From: an uncultured Collinsella sp.
GTDB lineage: Bacteria > Actinomycetota > Coriobacteriia > Coriobacteriales > Coriobacteriaceae
Assembly: GCA_959606065.1 (NCBI GenBank)
Contig: CAUHHV010000006.1
Location: forward strand, 29,415 to 93,414
Length of the DNA: 64,000 nt
Direction: 5' to 3'
The notes beneath the pieces are model-generated. The model was not told the DNA's origin, searched no databases, and worked only from the letters and a program-made list of their open reading frames with translations. Positions 10,241 to 18,166 of this stretch are shown here, one piece after another. The position numbers were made by a program, and so were the translations under genes. Numbering within the stretch: the stretch's first letter is position 1; every line of letters begins with the position of its first letter.

Positions 10241-11452
10241 CTATACCCCAAAAACGTAGCGGTCCAGGCGGTCGCACGCCTCCCTTACGCGCGAAAGCGG
10301 CAGCGCCAGATTCACGCGAATGTGGCAGGGCCCGTGGAACGGGCGGCCGTCCTGATACCCCACGCCCACGCGCGCCCCCTCGTCGAGCAGCCACTGAATA
10401 TCGCGGCCATGCTCGCGGCACCACTCGGTGCAGTCCAGAAACACCATGTAGGTGCCCTGCGGACGCGAATAGGACACGCCCGCAAAATGCTTGTCCACGT
10501 AATTGCAGAAGTAGTCGACGTTGCCCTCGATGACCTCATTGAGCTCATCGAGCCACTCGTAGCCCTGCTGCTGGTAGGCACCGATAAGCGCATGCATGGA
10601 GATGACGTTCATCTCGTTGTAGTGGGTCTTGTCGGACACGGCGCACACGCGGTCGCGCAGCGTCTCGTTATAGATGATGTGGTAGCTGCCGACCAGGCCC
10701 GCCAGGTTAAACGTCTTGCTGGGCGCGTAGAGGGCAACCGTGCGCATGTGGGCGTCCTCGCTCACCGACTGCGTCGGGATATGCTTGTGGCCCGGCAGGA
10801 TGATATCGGACCAAATCTCATCCGAGATCACCACGCAATCGTGCTGACGATAGATGTCCATGGCGCGCTCGATCTCGTCGCGCTCCCATACGCGGCCGCA
10901 GGGATTGTGCGGCGAGCAGAACACGGCGGCATGGATATGGTTTTGTGCGAGCTTGCGCTCCATGTCCTCAAAGTCCATGCGCCACACGCCCTGGTCGTCG
11001 AGTTTAAGCGGGCTGTGGACAATGCGATAGCCCGCGGCCTCGATGGACTTGGTAAAGCCGATGTAGGTGGGACTGTGGACCAGCACCGCATCGCCCGGCT
11101 GGACATATGCGCGCAACGTCGACACGACACCGCCCAGTACGCCGTTTTCGTAGCCGATATGCTCAGGGAGCAGGCCTTCGACGCCATTACGGCGGGTCTG
11201 CCATTCGATGATGCGGTCGAAGTACTCGTCGCGCGGATTGAAATAGCCAAACATGGGATGCTGGGCGCGCTGAATGATGTACTCCTGGACCGTGGGCACC
11301 GTGGCAAAGTTCATGTCCGCTACCCACATGGGGATGCGGTCGAAGCCCTCGTCGGGTGCGTTCGGAGCCATGCCGGGGATCTCGCCCCAGGAGTCAACGG
11401 CGATGGCGTCCATACCGTGGCGGTCGATAAGCGAGGTAAAGTCGTATTTCAT
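10241..11452 (-). CDS. MalY/PatB-type PLP-dependent C-S lyase / aminotransferase
   Basis: A 403-aa fold-type I PLP enzyme. The lysine that binds PLP lies in ALYAPSKTFNLAGL. Other family marks are SPTYIGF, FCSPHNPCGRVW and ISDEIWSDI. The MalY/PatB branch cleaves cystathionine or cysteine conjugates to pyruvate, ammonia and a thiol. The start MKYDFTSLIDRHG is typical of the branch. There is no sulfur gene beside it, so the physiological substrate is open. Confidence 0.93.
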   Translation of the reverse strand: MKYDFTSLIDRHGMDAIAVDSWGEIPGMAPNAPDEGFDRIPMWVADMNFATVPTVQEYIIQRAQHPMFGYFNPRDEYFDRIIEWQTRRNGVEGLLPEHIGYENGVLGGVVSTLRAYVQPGDAVLVHSPTYIGFTKSIEAAGYRIVHSPLKLDDQGVWRMDFEDMERKLAQNHIHAAVFCSPHNPCGRVWERDEIERAMDIYRQHDCVVISDEIWSDIILPGHKHIPTQSVSEDAHMRTVALYAPSKTFNLAGLVGSYHIIYNETLRDRVCAVSDKTHYNEMNVISMHALIGAYQQQGYEWLDELNEVIEGNVDYFCNYVDKHFAGVSYSRPQGTYMVFLDCTEWCREHGRDIQWLLDEGARVGVGYQDGRPFHGPCHIRVNLALPLSRVREACDRLDRYVFGV

Positions 11453-11564
11453 GCTGAGCTCCCGTGCAAAGCGGATTGTTTTGGTAGGCGTTATTGTCCA
11501 CCAGCGCGGGCGGTTTTGGCATGGGGTTTGGCGTTGTTTTTGACGGATACGGACGGATGGCAGA

Positions 11565-12311
11565 TTAGTCTTGCGCGTCGTTGATAGCGGTTACCGTCAG
11601 CCTTGTTCCGTCGACCGTAAACGATATGTCGAGCCCGGCGTAGGCCAAGTGGTAAACGCGGTTGGGCTCGTGCTTGCTACCCGCACGGCGCGGATCTTGG
11701 CGAAGGACCTCGATCAAGCCGGGGAGCTTTGTGTCCGGGACCATGTCCCGCAGCGCTTGCGGGAGCTCGACATCGAGCTCTTGCCATGGCGCGTCCTCAA
11801 TCCAGCCGCCCGTCGCATCCGGGTGACAGTCCGCAAACGGAATGTAAGGCTTAATGTCGTAGATGGGCGTACCGTCGCGCAGGTCGGCCCCCAGCACATG
11901 GATGATGGGACCATCGTCGGTGAGCTCGACACGATCAAGCTTGACGCAGGTGAGCCCGATGGGATTAGGGCGAAACGGACTGCGCGTGGCAAACACGCCC
12001 ACGCGTTCGGCTCCACCCAGACGCGGTGGGCGCACGGTTTTCGACCATTTTGCGTTGGTGCCGGACCTGTCCTGCGTTTTGGCATCGGCGGCTATGTCCT
12101 TAGCCGTGCCGCCGGGCGTTCCGTTTTCAAAGCGCCAGAGCAGCCACAGGTGAGAGAAGGAGTCCAGGCCCTCAACTGCTGCATTGGAGGCAAATTCCGA
12201 CTCAAAGACAATGCGCCCCTGCAGATGGGGCGCCAAAAAGCTGTTGCGTGGGATGCCGAACTTCTGCGGCAGGTCGGTATGTATGTGTGCAATAGGTTCC
12301 ATGCCGGTCAT
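11565..12311 (-). CDS. trmO: tRNA (N6-threonylcarbamoyladenosine37-N6)-methyltransferase TrmO
   Basis: A 248-aa protein of the TrmO/TsaA (YaeB) family, which uses S-adenosylmethionine to methylate t6A at position 37 of tRNAs. Supporting marks are the N-terminal HIHTDLPQKFGIPRNS, the central FSHLWLLWRFE, and RSPFRPNPIGLTCVKL. The C-terminal half carries IYDIKPYIPFADCHPDA, also characteristic. The gene is monocistronic and divergent from the XRE-TipAS regulator, with a 131-base shared promoter region. Confidence 0.93.
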   Translation of the reverse strand: MTGMEPIAHIHTDLPQKFGIPRNSFLAPHLQGRIVFESEFASNAAVEGLDSFSHLWLLWRFENGTPGGTAKDIAADAKTQDRSGTNAKWSKTVRPPRLGGAERVGVFATRSPFRPNPIGLTCVKLDRVELTDDGPIIHVLGADLRDGTPIYDIKPYIPFADCHPDATGGWIEDAPWQELDVELPQALRDMVPDTKLPGLIEVLRQDPRRAGSKHEPNRVYHLAYAGLDISFTVDGTRLTVTAINDAQD

Positions 12312-12442
12312 TGTACGGCATGGAGGCGTGGGGTGTTGCGCGCAATTCTTCGCCGCGGTCCCCGTCGTGCAACCAACGGTTGCTTGGAAGGGTGCCGGCC
12401 GCCGCGTATGCTTAAAGCAACAAACAGCAGAAAGGAGCCGTC

Positions 12443-13270
12443 ATGGCCTTTGCAGAAAAGCTCATCGCCATCCGCCGCGACAACAATCTCACCCAAGAGC
12501 AACTCGCCGCCAAGCTCTTCGTCACACGCCAAGCCGTCAGCCGTTGGGAACGCGGCGAAGTCACGCCGGGCATCGACATGATGAAGCTCATTGCCGCCAT
12601 AACCGGAGAACCGCTGTCCCACCTGCTCGAAATGCCCGAGCACTATTGCCAGAGCTGCGGCATGATACTCACGCCCGACGACTGCGGCACCGATGCTCAC
12701 GGCGCAACGACCGACCATTACTGCAAGTGGTGCTACGACCACGGCAAGTACACCTACGAGACCACGATGGAGGCCATGATTGAGGATTGCGCCCCGCGCC
12801 TGGCACAAAACACCGGTATGTCGCTCGACGAAGCCGTCTCGCTCATGGGCGCCGTGCTGCCGCAATTGGAGCGCTGGCGCACCGTGCAGGAAAACGAGGA
12901 GCGCTACGGTGCCGAGGCGCGGGCGCGCTATGGCGACGAGGCCGTCGATGCAGCAAACGAGGCACTGCTGGACATGGACCCCGAGACATGGAACGACATG
13001 AAGGAACTTGAACGCGCTATTCTGGGCCAGCTCTCGATCGCCATGGGCGACGGCGAACCGGATGGAAGCGAGGCGCGCAAGCTTGTCGCAATGCACCGTC
13101 GATGGATTGGCCTTAACTGGGGACACGAACCCCAAGACGAAGCATACCTGGGCCTCGCCCACGGCTATCTTGCCGATCAGCGCTTTATCGACTACTACGA
13201 CAAGCCCTGCGGCGCCGGCGCCACGGCGTTTCTGGTTCAGGCGATCGAGTCGTCATCGGCTCACGCATAG
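12443..13270 (+). CDS. XRE-type HTH / zinc ribbon / TipAS-like fusion regulator
   Basis: A 275-aa protein with three readable parts. Residues 1-60 form an XRE helix-turn-helix (RDNNLTQEQLAAKLFVTRQAVSRWE). Residues 68-105 carry a putative zinc ribbon (YCQSCGM...HYCKWCYDHGKYTY). Residues 105-270 resemble the TipAS antibiotic-recognition fold (LDEAVSLMG..., then LNWGHEPQDEAYLGLAHGYLADQRFIDYYDK). TipAS normally sits behind a MerR domain and captures thiopeptides; here the DNA-binding module is different. AAAGGAGCC precedes the ATG at 12443. No target gene is adjacent except the glutaredoxin. Confidence 0.82.
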   Translation: MAFAEKLIAIRRDNNLTQEQLAAKLFVTRQAVSRWERGEVTPGIDMMKLIAAITGEPLSHLLEMPEHYCQSCGMILTPDDCGTDAHGATTDHYCKWCYDHGKYTYETTMEAMIEDCAPRLAQNTGMSLDEAVSLMGAVLPQLERWRTVQENEERYGAEARARYGDEAVDAANEALLDMDPETWNDMKELERAILGQLSIAMGDGEPDGSEARKLVAMHRRWIGLNWGHEPQDEAYLGLAHGYLADQRFIDYYDKPCGAGATAFLVQAIESSSAHA

Positions 13271-13321
13271 ACCGCAGCGGCTTTGGGTATTTCAATCGAA
13301 ACCTCAACCGATTGGAGACTT

Positions 13322-13567
13322 ATGGCTACTGATCACGAGCTCGTGTTGTACGTTATGACCGGCTGCCCGTATTGCATAAAGGTCAAGCGCTTCCTGGCCG
13401 ATAACGGCGTGGCCATCCCCGAGCGCAATATCTCGACCGACCCCGATGCCGAGCAGACGCTCATCGCCGTCGGCGGCAAGCGCCAGGTCCCCTGCCTATT
13501 CATCGACGGCAAACCACTCTACGAATCGAGTGACATCATCGCATGGGTACAGGAGAACCTGCTCTAG
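13322..13567 (+). CDS. Glutaredoxin-like thiol oxidoreductase
   Basis: An 81-aa thioredoxin-fold protein. The active site is CPYC in VMTGCPYCIKVKRFL, and the GSH-binding-type region KRQVPCLFIDGKPLYESSDI carries the cis-proline. The start MATDHELVLY at 13322 follows TTGGAGA; an upstream in-frame ATG overlaps no better signal. It lies 51 bases after the XRE-TipAS gene on the same strand and may share its transcript. Confidence 0.87.
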   Translation: MATDHELVLYVMTGCPYCIKVKRFLADNGVAIPERNISTDPDAEQTLIAVGGKRQVPCLFIDGKPLYESSDIIAWVQENLL

Positions 13568-13568
13568 C

Positions 13569-13632
13569 ACTCATTGGGGACGCACTTAAATGAGTAGTTT
13601 CACTCATTGGGGACGTACTTAAATGAGTAGGT
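13569..13632. repeat. Two direct copies of palindrome family R1
   Basis: ACTCATTGGGGACG followed by CTTAAATGAGTAG occurs twice in tandem (about 13569-13598 and 13601-13632). A further reverse fragment (GTCCCCAATGAC) occurs at 13724-13735. Each copy can itself fold, since ACTCATT pairs with AATGAGT. Confidence 0.8.
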
Positions 13633-13675
13633 AGGAATTCAGTTTCTCAGTTTATAGAACATACGTTTGCTTATA

Positions 13676-13884
13676 TGCTATACTCGCCTCAAGGCATGAG
13701 GCTGGTCGAGAGCTCCCGCGGAGGTCCCCAATGACACGCTGGAGCGAGCTCGGTAAGTAAGATCGGTGGTTACCGCACTCGTCCATCTCAGACAGGCTGC
13801 GCTCCTGTTCGCCGTCGCCATCAAAGAACGGCACTCACAATCAAACGTTTCCGTTATCCGTGAGTCACACAGGAGTGCATTGTT
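13676..13884 (+). promoter_or_regulatory. Extended -10 promoter and structured leader with T-box-like motif
   Basis: TGCTATACT (13676-13684) is an extended -10 box. The RNA would open with the stem GCCTCA/TGAGGC. A ribosome-binding site GCGGAGG precedes a 9-codon ORF (ATG at 13733, MTRWSELGK). This is followed by the stem GAGC/GCTC and GGTGGTTACCGC (about 13766-13777), one base away from the T-box core GGTGGTACCGC, and then CTCGTCC. The remainder up to the gene start holds nothing I recognise. The T-box reading is tentative because no Stem I is visible and the downstream gene is not an amino-acid gene. Confidence 0.3.
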
Positions 13885-15171
13885 ATGGCTAAAAAGATCC
13901 CCACCTTTACGTCCGACACCGTTTCAAGCGCCCGCTCAGATATCAGCAGAATCGTTGAAGCCAAGAGTCTCAATCAAAAGGGCATCGATCATGAGACTTC
14001 GCTTGAGGGGGCATTGCTCATCGGGCGCCGTCTCGAACAAGAGACTGCCGGATATCCCGTTACCAATCTCAAAGGACTGCTCTCCCCCGTCGGCGCTCAT
14101 CTACACAAGCACTATGGCCCCCGCCTAGGACAATCCTATCTCACACGCTGCATTAAGCTCGCTCGCGCTGTTCCCAAAGGCGCTCCTTTTCGATCAGAGC
14201 TTGACCTAACTCACTATGAGTCGCTCGCTCGCGTCGCAAACGAGCACCTGCGCCTAGAGCTCATGAACGTCGCGGCCGACAACAGGTGGTCCTCATCGCA
14301 CATCGCGCTTCACGCCAGATACCAGAGTCCGCAAGATGCTCCCAGCAACAGGGAATTCCGCGAGCTCGAATCGAACCAAGAAGTTTGGCGCTTTGCCCGC
14401 GCTTATACGGATGCCTGCGGAATCATTTCGCTCGAGAAGTTTGTTGAACTCTACAATTCATACGCTCCCAAACCAGTCTCGATATTCGAAGTAAATGAAA
14501 CCGTTTGGAAAATCAAAGATGAATCGGGACGCATCGACAACCCCTGTATGTTATCCAAGGACGGAGAGCTATACCTCATAGCGCCAGAACTAGACGACAC
14601 GATCGAAGATAACCCTTATTACTACGACGACTACGGATATTCTTATCGAAGATACGAACGCCATAGCGAGTACACCAAGGAAATGCGTTCACTGCGCGAA
14701 CGACGTGTTCAGGGCAGAAAGACGGCTATATTCGCTGGCCATAAGCAGCATTCGATTAAACTGCTCGATTATGAGGACGTCGTTTGCGGATATGCCAGTT
14801 ACACACGGGCAGTTGAATATCTCAAACTGTATATCTTGAAAGATTCCAAACTGAGCGCCGCAAGCCTTCACGCAAGAGAGGACGAGTTTGATTTCATCAT
14901 GGCAAAGCTCTTGCGCTCTATTGGTCTCGATGGCATGCCGACAGCACAACAAACAATCGAAGATGCCGAATTTTTATTGATCGTCGTACGACCCGATTTT
15001 TACGAACAAGCGAAGATAATCAAGGTCTCCAAGCTCCTCACAATAGTCTATGAAGACGCTCCCCTCTGGGAGTTCAACGGACGCTCACATTCCGAGCTGA
15101 AAAGTGAAAAAGCGCTGGAACCTCCGATGACGACCATACATCGAAAAGTTCAATCAAAACAGGCTGCTTAG
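13885..15171 (+). CDS. Uncharacterised 428-aa protein with DUF1016/YhcG-like N-terminus
   Basis: I do not recognise the whole protein. Residues 40-140 (EGALLIGRRLEQET, KGLLSPVGAHLHKHYGPR, LTHYESLARVANEHLRLELM, NRWSSSHIA) follow the helical pattern of the YhcG/DUF1016 N-terminal domain found in restriction-linked and nuclease proteins. The C-terminal PDDEXK nuclease of that family is not evident. The middle has a tyrosine/aspartate-rich stretch (YYYDDYGYSYRRYERH). The base composition is less GC-rich than its neighbours, suggesting transfer. The ATG follows ACAGGAG. A toxin-antitoxin-like pair follows 57 bases later. Confidence 0.65.
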   Translation: MAKKIPTFTSDTVSSARSDISRIVEAKSLNQKGIDHETSLEGALLIGRRLEQETAGYPVTNLKGLLSPVGAHLHKHYGPRLGQSYLTRCIKLARAVPKGAPFRSELDLTHYESLARVANEHLRLELMNVAADNRWSSSHIALHARYQSPQDAPSNREFRELESNQEVWRFARAYTDACGIISLEKFVELYNSYAPKPVSIFEVNETVWKIKDESGRIDNPCMLSKDGELYLIAPELDDTIEDNPYYYDDYGYSYRRYERHSEYTKEMRSLRERRVQGRKTAIFAGHKQHSIKLLDYEDVVCGYASYTRAVEYLKLYILKDSKLSAASLHAREDEFDFIMAKLLRSIGLDGMPTAQQTIEDAEFLLIVVRPDFYEQAKIIKVSKLLTIVYEDAPLWEFNGRSHSELKSEKALEPPMTTIHRKVQSKQAA

Positions 15172-15189
15172 CAGTATTAACTGCTTGCA

Positions 15190-15217
15190 TTTTTGTCTAC
15201 AAAACTGTATACAAAAA
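15190..15217 (+). promoter_or_regulatory. Dyad operator upstream of the toxin-antitoxin-like pair
   Basis: TTTTTGTCTACA and TGTATACAAAAA form an inverted repeat with one mismatch per arm around a 4-base centre. It ends 11 bases before the toxin ATG, within reach of the ribosome-binding site. Autoregulation by the ribbon-helix-helix antitoxin encoded second in the operon is the natural inference. Confidence 0.55.
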
Positions 15218-15228
15218 GAGAGGCCCTT

Positions 15229-15495
15229 ATGGAGCTCATTGCGATCCACCCCCATGCCCTCAAACACGGGCTGACGGAGACGGATATTAGATGCGCCTGG
15301 AACTCCGCTTTCGCATGGTTCAGGCGTGATCTTGAAAATGGAGGCATCGATTACGTTCTCGTTGGACTTGATAGAAGAAGTCGTCTCATGGAGCTCGTCG
15401 CTCGATGTTGCCCCGATCGAGATGGTTACATCATTTACCACGCCCTTGTCCCTCCTACGCGCAAGGTGCTCAGAGAAATCGGGATCGATCGATAG
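15229..15495 (+). CDS. Probable toxin of a toxin-antitoxin pair
   Basis: An 88-aa protein: MELIAIHPHALKHGLTETDI..., then VLVGLDRRSRLMELVA... and IIYHALVPPTRKVLREIGI. The motif order (a histidine helix, a two-strand GLDRRSRLMELVA segment, a final IYHA) is like small BrnT/RelE-fold toxins that sit upstream of a ribbon-helix-helix partner. The assignment is by pattern and context, not by a firm family match. The start at 15229 has AGAGAGG upstream; a TTG 36 bases earlier lies inside the operator. Eight bases separate it from the antitoxin. Confidence 0.62.
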   Translation: MELIAIHPHALKHGLTETDIRCAWNSAFAWFRRDLENGGIDYVLVGLDRRSRLMELVARCCPDRDGYIIYHALVPPTRKVLREIGIDR

Positions 15496-15503
15496 GAGGC
15501 GCT

Positions 15504-15770
15504 ATGGACGCTAAGCAGCTCGAGAAGATGATGGGGTTTGCTCCCGGAGAGCTGGAAAAGGCCTCGGAGGCATACGAAAAAGATGAGTGGCCAAAGGGTC
15601 GCACCATCAAGTTGGGAAGGCCGCCGATCTCCGATGAGCCAAGCGTTGTTTTGTCGGCACGTGTGGGTGAATCGGTTCTTGAAGCGTTTGACGCAAAGGC
15701 GAAGCGTCATGGACAAACACGCACGGAGCGACTCAGAGAGCTCATTACGCTCGATGCAATGATTGCCTAG
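15504..15770 (+). CDS. CopG/ribbon-helix-helix antitoxin
   Basis: An 88-aa protein whose C-terminal half is a ribbon-helix-helix domain (SVVLSARVGESVLEAFDAKAKRHGQTRTERLRELITL). The N-terminal helix (LEKMMGFAPGELEKASEAYEKDEWPKG) likely wraps the toxin. ATAGGAGG lies 5 bases before the ATG. Toxin-first gene order is as in brnTA-type modules. It probably represses the operon through the dyad at 15190-15217. Confidence 0.75.
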   Translation: MDAKQLEKMMGFAPGELEKASEAYEKDEWPKGRTIKLGRPPISDEPSVVLSARVGESVLEAFDAKAKRHGQTRTERLRELITLDAMIA

Positions 15771-15790
15771 TCCCCCGCCGAACCCAAACG

Positions 15791-15985
15791 TGTACGTCAG
15801 CATCCAAAGTCGACATTTTTCGACATCTTCGGATGCTGGCGTACAGCTTTTTGCAACATAGTCGTTGGGGGCGTTCTTCAACAACACAGCCGTTGGGAAC
15901 GTTCTTGAATGACTAGCCGTTTAAGAACGTCCCCAACGACTACCCTTGAATGACTACTCATTTAAGTGCGTCCCCAGTGACTACC
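15791..15985. repeat. Composite palindrome R4 plus R1
   Basis: R4 is a hairpin whose arms TGTACGTCAGCATCC (15791-15805) and GGATGCTGGCGTACA (15831-15845) enclose a second stem GTCGA/TCGAC. It is followed by GCAACATAGTCGTTGGGG and several R1 units in both orientations. The R4-R1 order is repeated at 20278-20360 in a shortened form, so the two behave as one composite element. It ends at the stop codon of the radical SAM gene. Confidence 0.85.
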
Positions 15986-17032
15986 CTATTTCTCGATCTC
16001 TTTCCAGCACTGAGGATCGGCTTCGTACATATCGCCTGTGTAACCATACGCCACAGCGGGGCAGCCTCGGCACCAGCCGAAAAGCCCGCATTTGGAGCAC
16101 TTCTTTAACTTTTTAAAGTCGCGCTTTGCCTCCATCTGCGGCGAAAAGAACAGCTCCTCGAGCGTGTTCTCGGCAACGTTGCCCACCTTGCTCTCCATGC
16201 GGCGACATGCATAGACGTCGCCCGTAGGCAGCACCGTCATATGGCCCGTACCGCAATGGCAGCCGTCATAGATCATGCCAGGCTTGGCGCTCATGGGGAT
16301 GGTGAATTTGCCCTGCTCCCACAAAAGAAGCGTCCACAGGTGATCTTTGAGCTGGAAGAACGTTTTGCAGCCCGCAGCCTGGTGAAACTCCATACGCTCT
16401 TGCGCGGCCAGCAGCACGTCGCGATATTCCAGCGGCTCCAGATGGAACTCATCACGCTTTTGGCCCGAGGTGGGGCAGTATCGTCCAAAAGCGAACACGT
16501 CGACTTCGAGGCTTGCCACAAGGTCAATGAGCTGCGGCAGCTCGGCGGCATTCATACTCGAAACCGTGTTCATAACGGCAACCCAGATACCCGCGCGCTT
16601 AAGGCACCCAATCGCACGCAAGGTCTCGACAAACGAGCCGGGCTTACGGAAGTAATCGTGCGTTTTCTCGAGTCCATCGAGCGAGAGCTGGTATTTGCGG
16701 CATCCCAACTCTTTCATGCGGGCGCAGACCTCGTCGGTCAGATGGAACGGATTGCCCATCACGCACCACATAAAACCCCGCTCGTGCAAAAGCTTGGCAA
16801 GGCGCCAAAAATCGGGATGGAGTATGGGGTCACCGCCCGTAACGTAAAAGTACGGCTGACGACCGATGCGTTCGCAGAGGGCCTGGGCCTGATCGACGAC
16901 CTCGACCATCTGCTCCCACGGCATGCGCTTAAAACCAGCGCAGGCACCGTTGGCGAAGATATAGCAATGTTTGCAACGCTGATCGCATTCATCCGTAATA
17001 TGCCACTGGAAGGCAAACGCGGGCTTTTGCAT
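15986..17032 (-). CDS. Radical SAM/SPASM peptide-modifying enzyme
   Basis: A 348-aa protein. The [4Fe-4S] radical SAM motif is CDQRCKHC (CX3CX2C) near residue 20, and TGGDPILHPDFW follows. The C-terminal SPASM domain has CHCGTG, YACRRM, CSKCGLFGWCRGC and a final cysteine before WKEIEK. It therefore carries two auxiliary clusters, as in enzymes that build thioether (sactionine or ranthipeptide) links in ribosomal peptides. The start at 17032 has AAGGGAG 8 bases upstream. It is last in an operon behind the flavin/ferredoxin gene (45-base gap) and the Cys/Asp-repeat peptide, its likely substrate. Confidence 0.9.
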   Translation of the reverse strand: MQKPAFAFQWHITDECDQRCKHCYIFANGACAGFKRMPWEQMVEVVDQAQALCERIGRQPYFYVTGGDPILHPDFWRLAKLLHERGFMWCVMGNPFHLTDEVCARMKELGCRKYQLSLDGLEKTHDYFRKPGSFVETLRAIGCLKRAGIWVAVMNTVSSMNAAELPQLIDLVASLEVDVFAFGRYCPTSGQKRDEFHLEPLEYRDVLLAAQERMEFHQAAGCKTFFQLKDHLWTLLLWEQGKFTIPMSAKPGMIYDGCHCGTGHMTVLPTGDVYACRRMESKVGNVAENTLEELFFSPQMEAKRDFKKLKKCSKCGLFGWCRGCPAVAYGYTGDMYEADPQCWKEIEK

Positions 17033-17077
17033 CGTGGGACTCCCTTGGTCGATGTTCAAATTGATGACGATATTGGG

Positions 17078-17698
17078 CTACAGGCGCTCAACGGCGCCGA
17101 CGGGGCAATTCTCTTCACAGGCGCCACAGTGCAAGCAGTGCTCAGGCTCTATGCGATACGAGTCACCCGGCTCGATGCACTTCTGCGGACAGTGCTCAAG
17201 ACAGGTACCGCAACCGATACACGCATCGGAATCAATACGAAAACCCTTAACAGGCGCGGACGCCATGTCCTCGTCTAGGGTAAAGACAGCGCGCTCAATA
17301 GGACGAACCCCCAGTTTAAAGTAGTCGAGCACGATGTTTTCGACCTTAAAGATAATGTTGATATCACGCGTATCACCGGGATAAACGTTGGCAAGATACG
17401 GCTGCTCGGCATAAATAACGTCACGCCAGTAAACTTGCTCGGAATCCAAGGCGGGAGTGGCAACGCCGGACATGCGGATCATTTCGTTAAACCGCGTGTG
17501 GACGAGCGTTTGGACGCGCCCATCGGCCATAAGCTGGCGGGCCATCTCCTTGCCGCGCGCCGTGAGGAAGTAGATGGCGCGGGACTCGTAATGTACAGCG
17601 CTCACGCAGCGAATTTGCGGCGCGCCATTTTCGTCCACAGTTGCCAGCGAGAGCGTCCCGGCAAGCTGCATCTTTTTGAGGCAAGTCTGAGCATCCAT
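17078..17698 (-). CDS. PNPOx-like flavoprotein fused to a 2x[4Fe-4S] ferredoxin
   Basis: A 206-aa protein. Residues 1-140 are a split-barrel flavin-binding domain (GTLSLATVDENGAPQIRCVSAVHYE). Residues 150-206 are a bacterial-type ferredoxin with CIGCGTCLEHCPQKC and CLHCGACEENCPVGA. This suggests an FMN-to-iron-sulfur electron relay. Placed between the precursor peptide and the radical SAM enzyme, it probably supplies electrons to the latter or tunes precursor redox state; that role is inferred from context. The gap to the precursor gene is 24 bases. Confidence 0.85.
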   Translation of the reverse strand: MDAQTCLKKMQLAGTLSLATVDENGAPQIRCVSAVHYESRAIYFLTARGKEMARQLMADGRVQTLVHTRFNEMIRMSGVATPALDSEQVYWRDVIYAEQPYLANVYPGDTRDINIIFKVENIVLDYFKLGVRPIERAVFTLDEDMASAPVKGFRIDSDACIGCGTCLEHCPQKCIEPGDSYRIEPEHCLHCGACEENCPVGAVERL

Positions 17699-17722
17699 TA
17701 CGAGTCCCTTTCTAGCGATTGC

Positions 17723-17968
17723 TTACTGAGCGTCCGCAGCGCCGCAAGCGGTACCACAGGCCGGAGCAGCCTTGGGATCGGCAGAGCCGCAGGCAGGAGC
17801 GGCAGCAGGATCGACGGAGCCGCAAGCAGGAGCAGCCGCGGGATCAGCGGAGCCGCAGGCGGTGCCACAGGCCGGCGCGGCCTTGGGATCGGCGGAGCCG
17901 CAGGCGGGCGCGGGATCGGAGGTACCGCAAGAAGCGAAGGCGGCAACGTTCTCGAGATTCTCGGACAT
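17723..17968 (-). CDS. Cys/Asp repeat RiPP precursor (ACGx / CX3D repeats)
   Basis: An 81-aa peptide: a short leader, MSENLENVAAFAS, then a core built from Ala-Cys-Gly-x repeats with Asp-Pro and Ala/Pro linkers. The eight cysteines are at 14, 23, 34, 38, 49, 60, 71 and 75. Six of them form CX3D pairs (14-18, 23-27, 38-42, 49-53, 60-64, 75-79) and two form CX3C (34-38, 71-75). CX3D is the motif in which PapB-type radical SAM enzymes join Cys sulfur to the Asp beta-carbon. AAAGGA precedes the ATG. I recall ACGx-repeat peptides as a named but uncharacterised family; I cannot verify this here. Confidence 0.85.
   Translation of the reverse strand: MSENLENVAAFASCGTSDPAPACGSADPKAAPACGTACGSADPAAAPACGSVDPAAAPACGSADPKAAPACGTACGAADAQ
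17732..17929. repeat. In-gene tandem repeat of the RiPP precursor
   Basis: The DNA coding for the core repeats with a period of about 33 bases (an 11-residue unit of the type PACGSADPKAA), with two longer units containing the doubled ACGTACG. Repeat copies are close to identical at the base level (for example GGATCGGCGGAGCCGCAGG variants), consistent with expansion by slippage or recombination. Confidence 0.85.
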
Positions 17969-18087
17969 GGCAATTCCTTTCGATTGGGGGCGGCTGGGCG
18001 AAGCCGCCCGGACGTAGACGCTTTTGCGCCTAAGCACATCATGCGAGGAATGCACCCCACCCAAAAGAAGGCACTAATCTATTAGCC

Positions 18088-18105
18088 AGTTACCAAAAAG
18101 TAAGT
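18088..18105. promoter_or_regulatory. Candidate HxlR operator between the divergent genes
   Basis: AGTTAC-CAAAAA-GTAAGT has the dyad TTAC/GTAA with a 6-base centre, in the 198-base gap between the RiPP precursor (minus) and the HxlR regulator (plus). HxlR proteins bind short dyads of this kind close to the genes they control. Confidence 0.4.
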
Positions 18106-18166
18106 TGTAGCCGCGGGCGCCAGCAGCTGCGATAATGCAAGCAACCTACCCGATTGCGAGGTTACC

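Noticed and set aside
10148..11584. 478-codon open frame opposite the MalY-like gene
   Set aside because: Antisense shadow; the opposite strand has the PLP-lysine motif and family-wide conservation.
17732..17929. CRISPR array
   Set aside because: The periodic repeats are codons of the RiPP precursor; there are no unique spacers and no cas genes.
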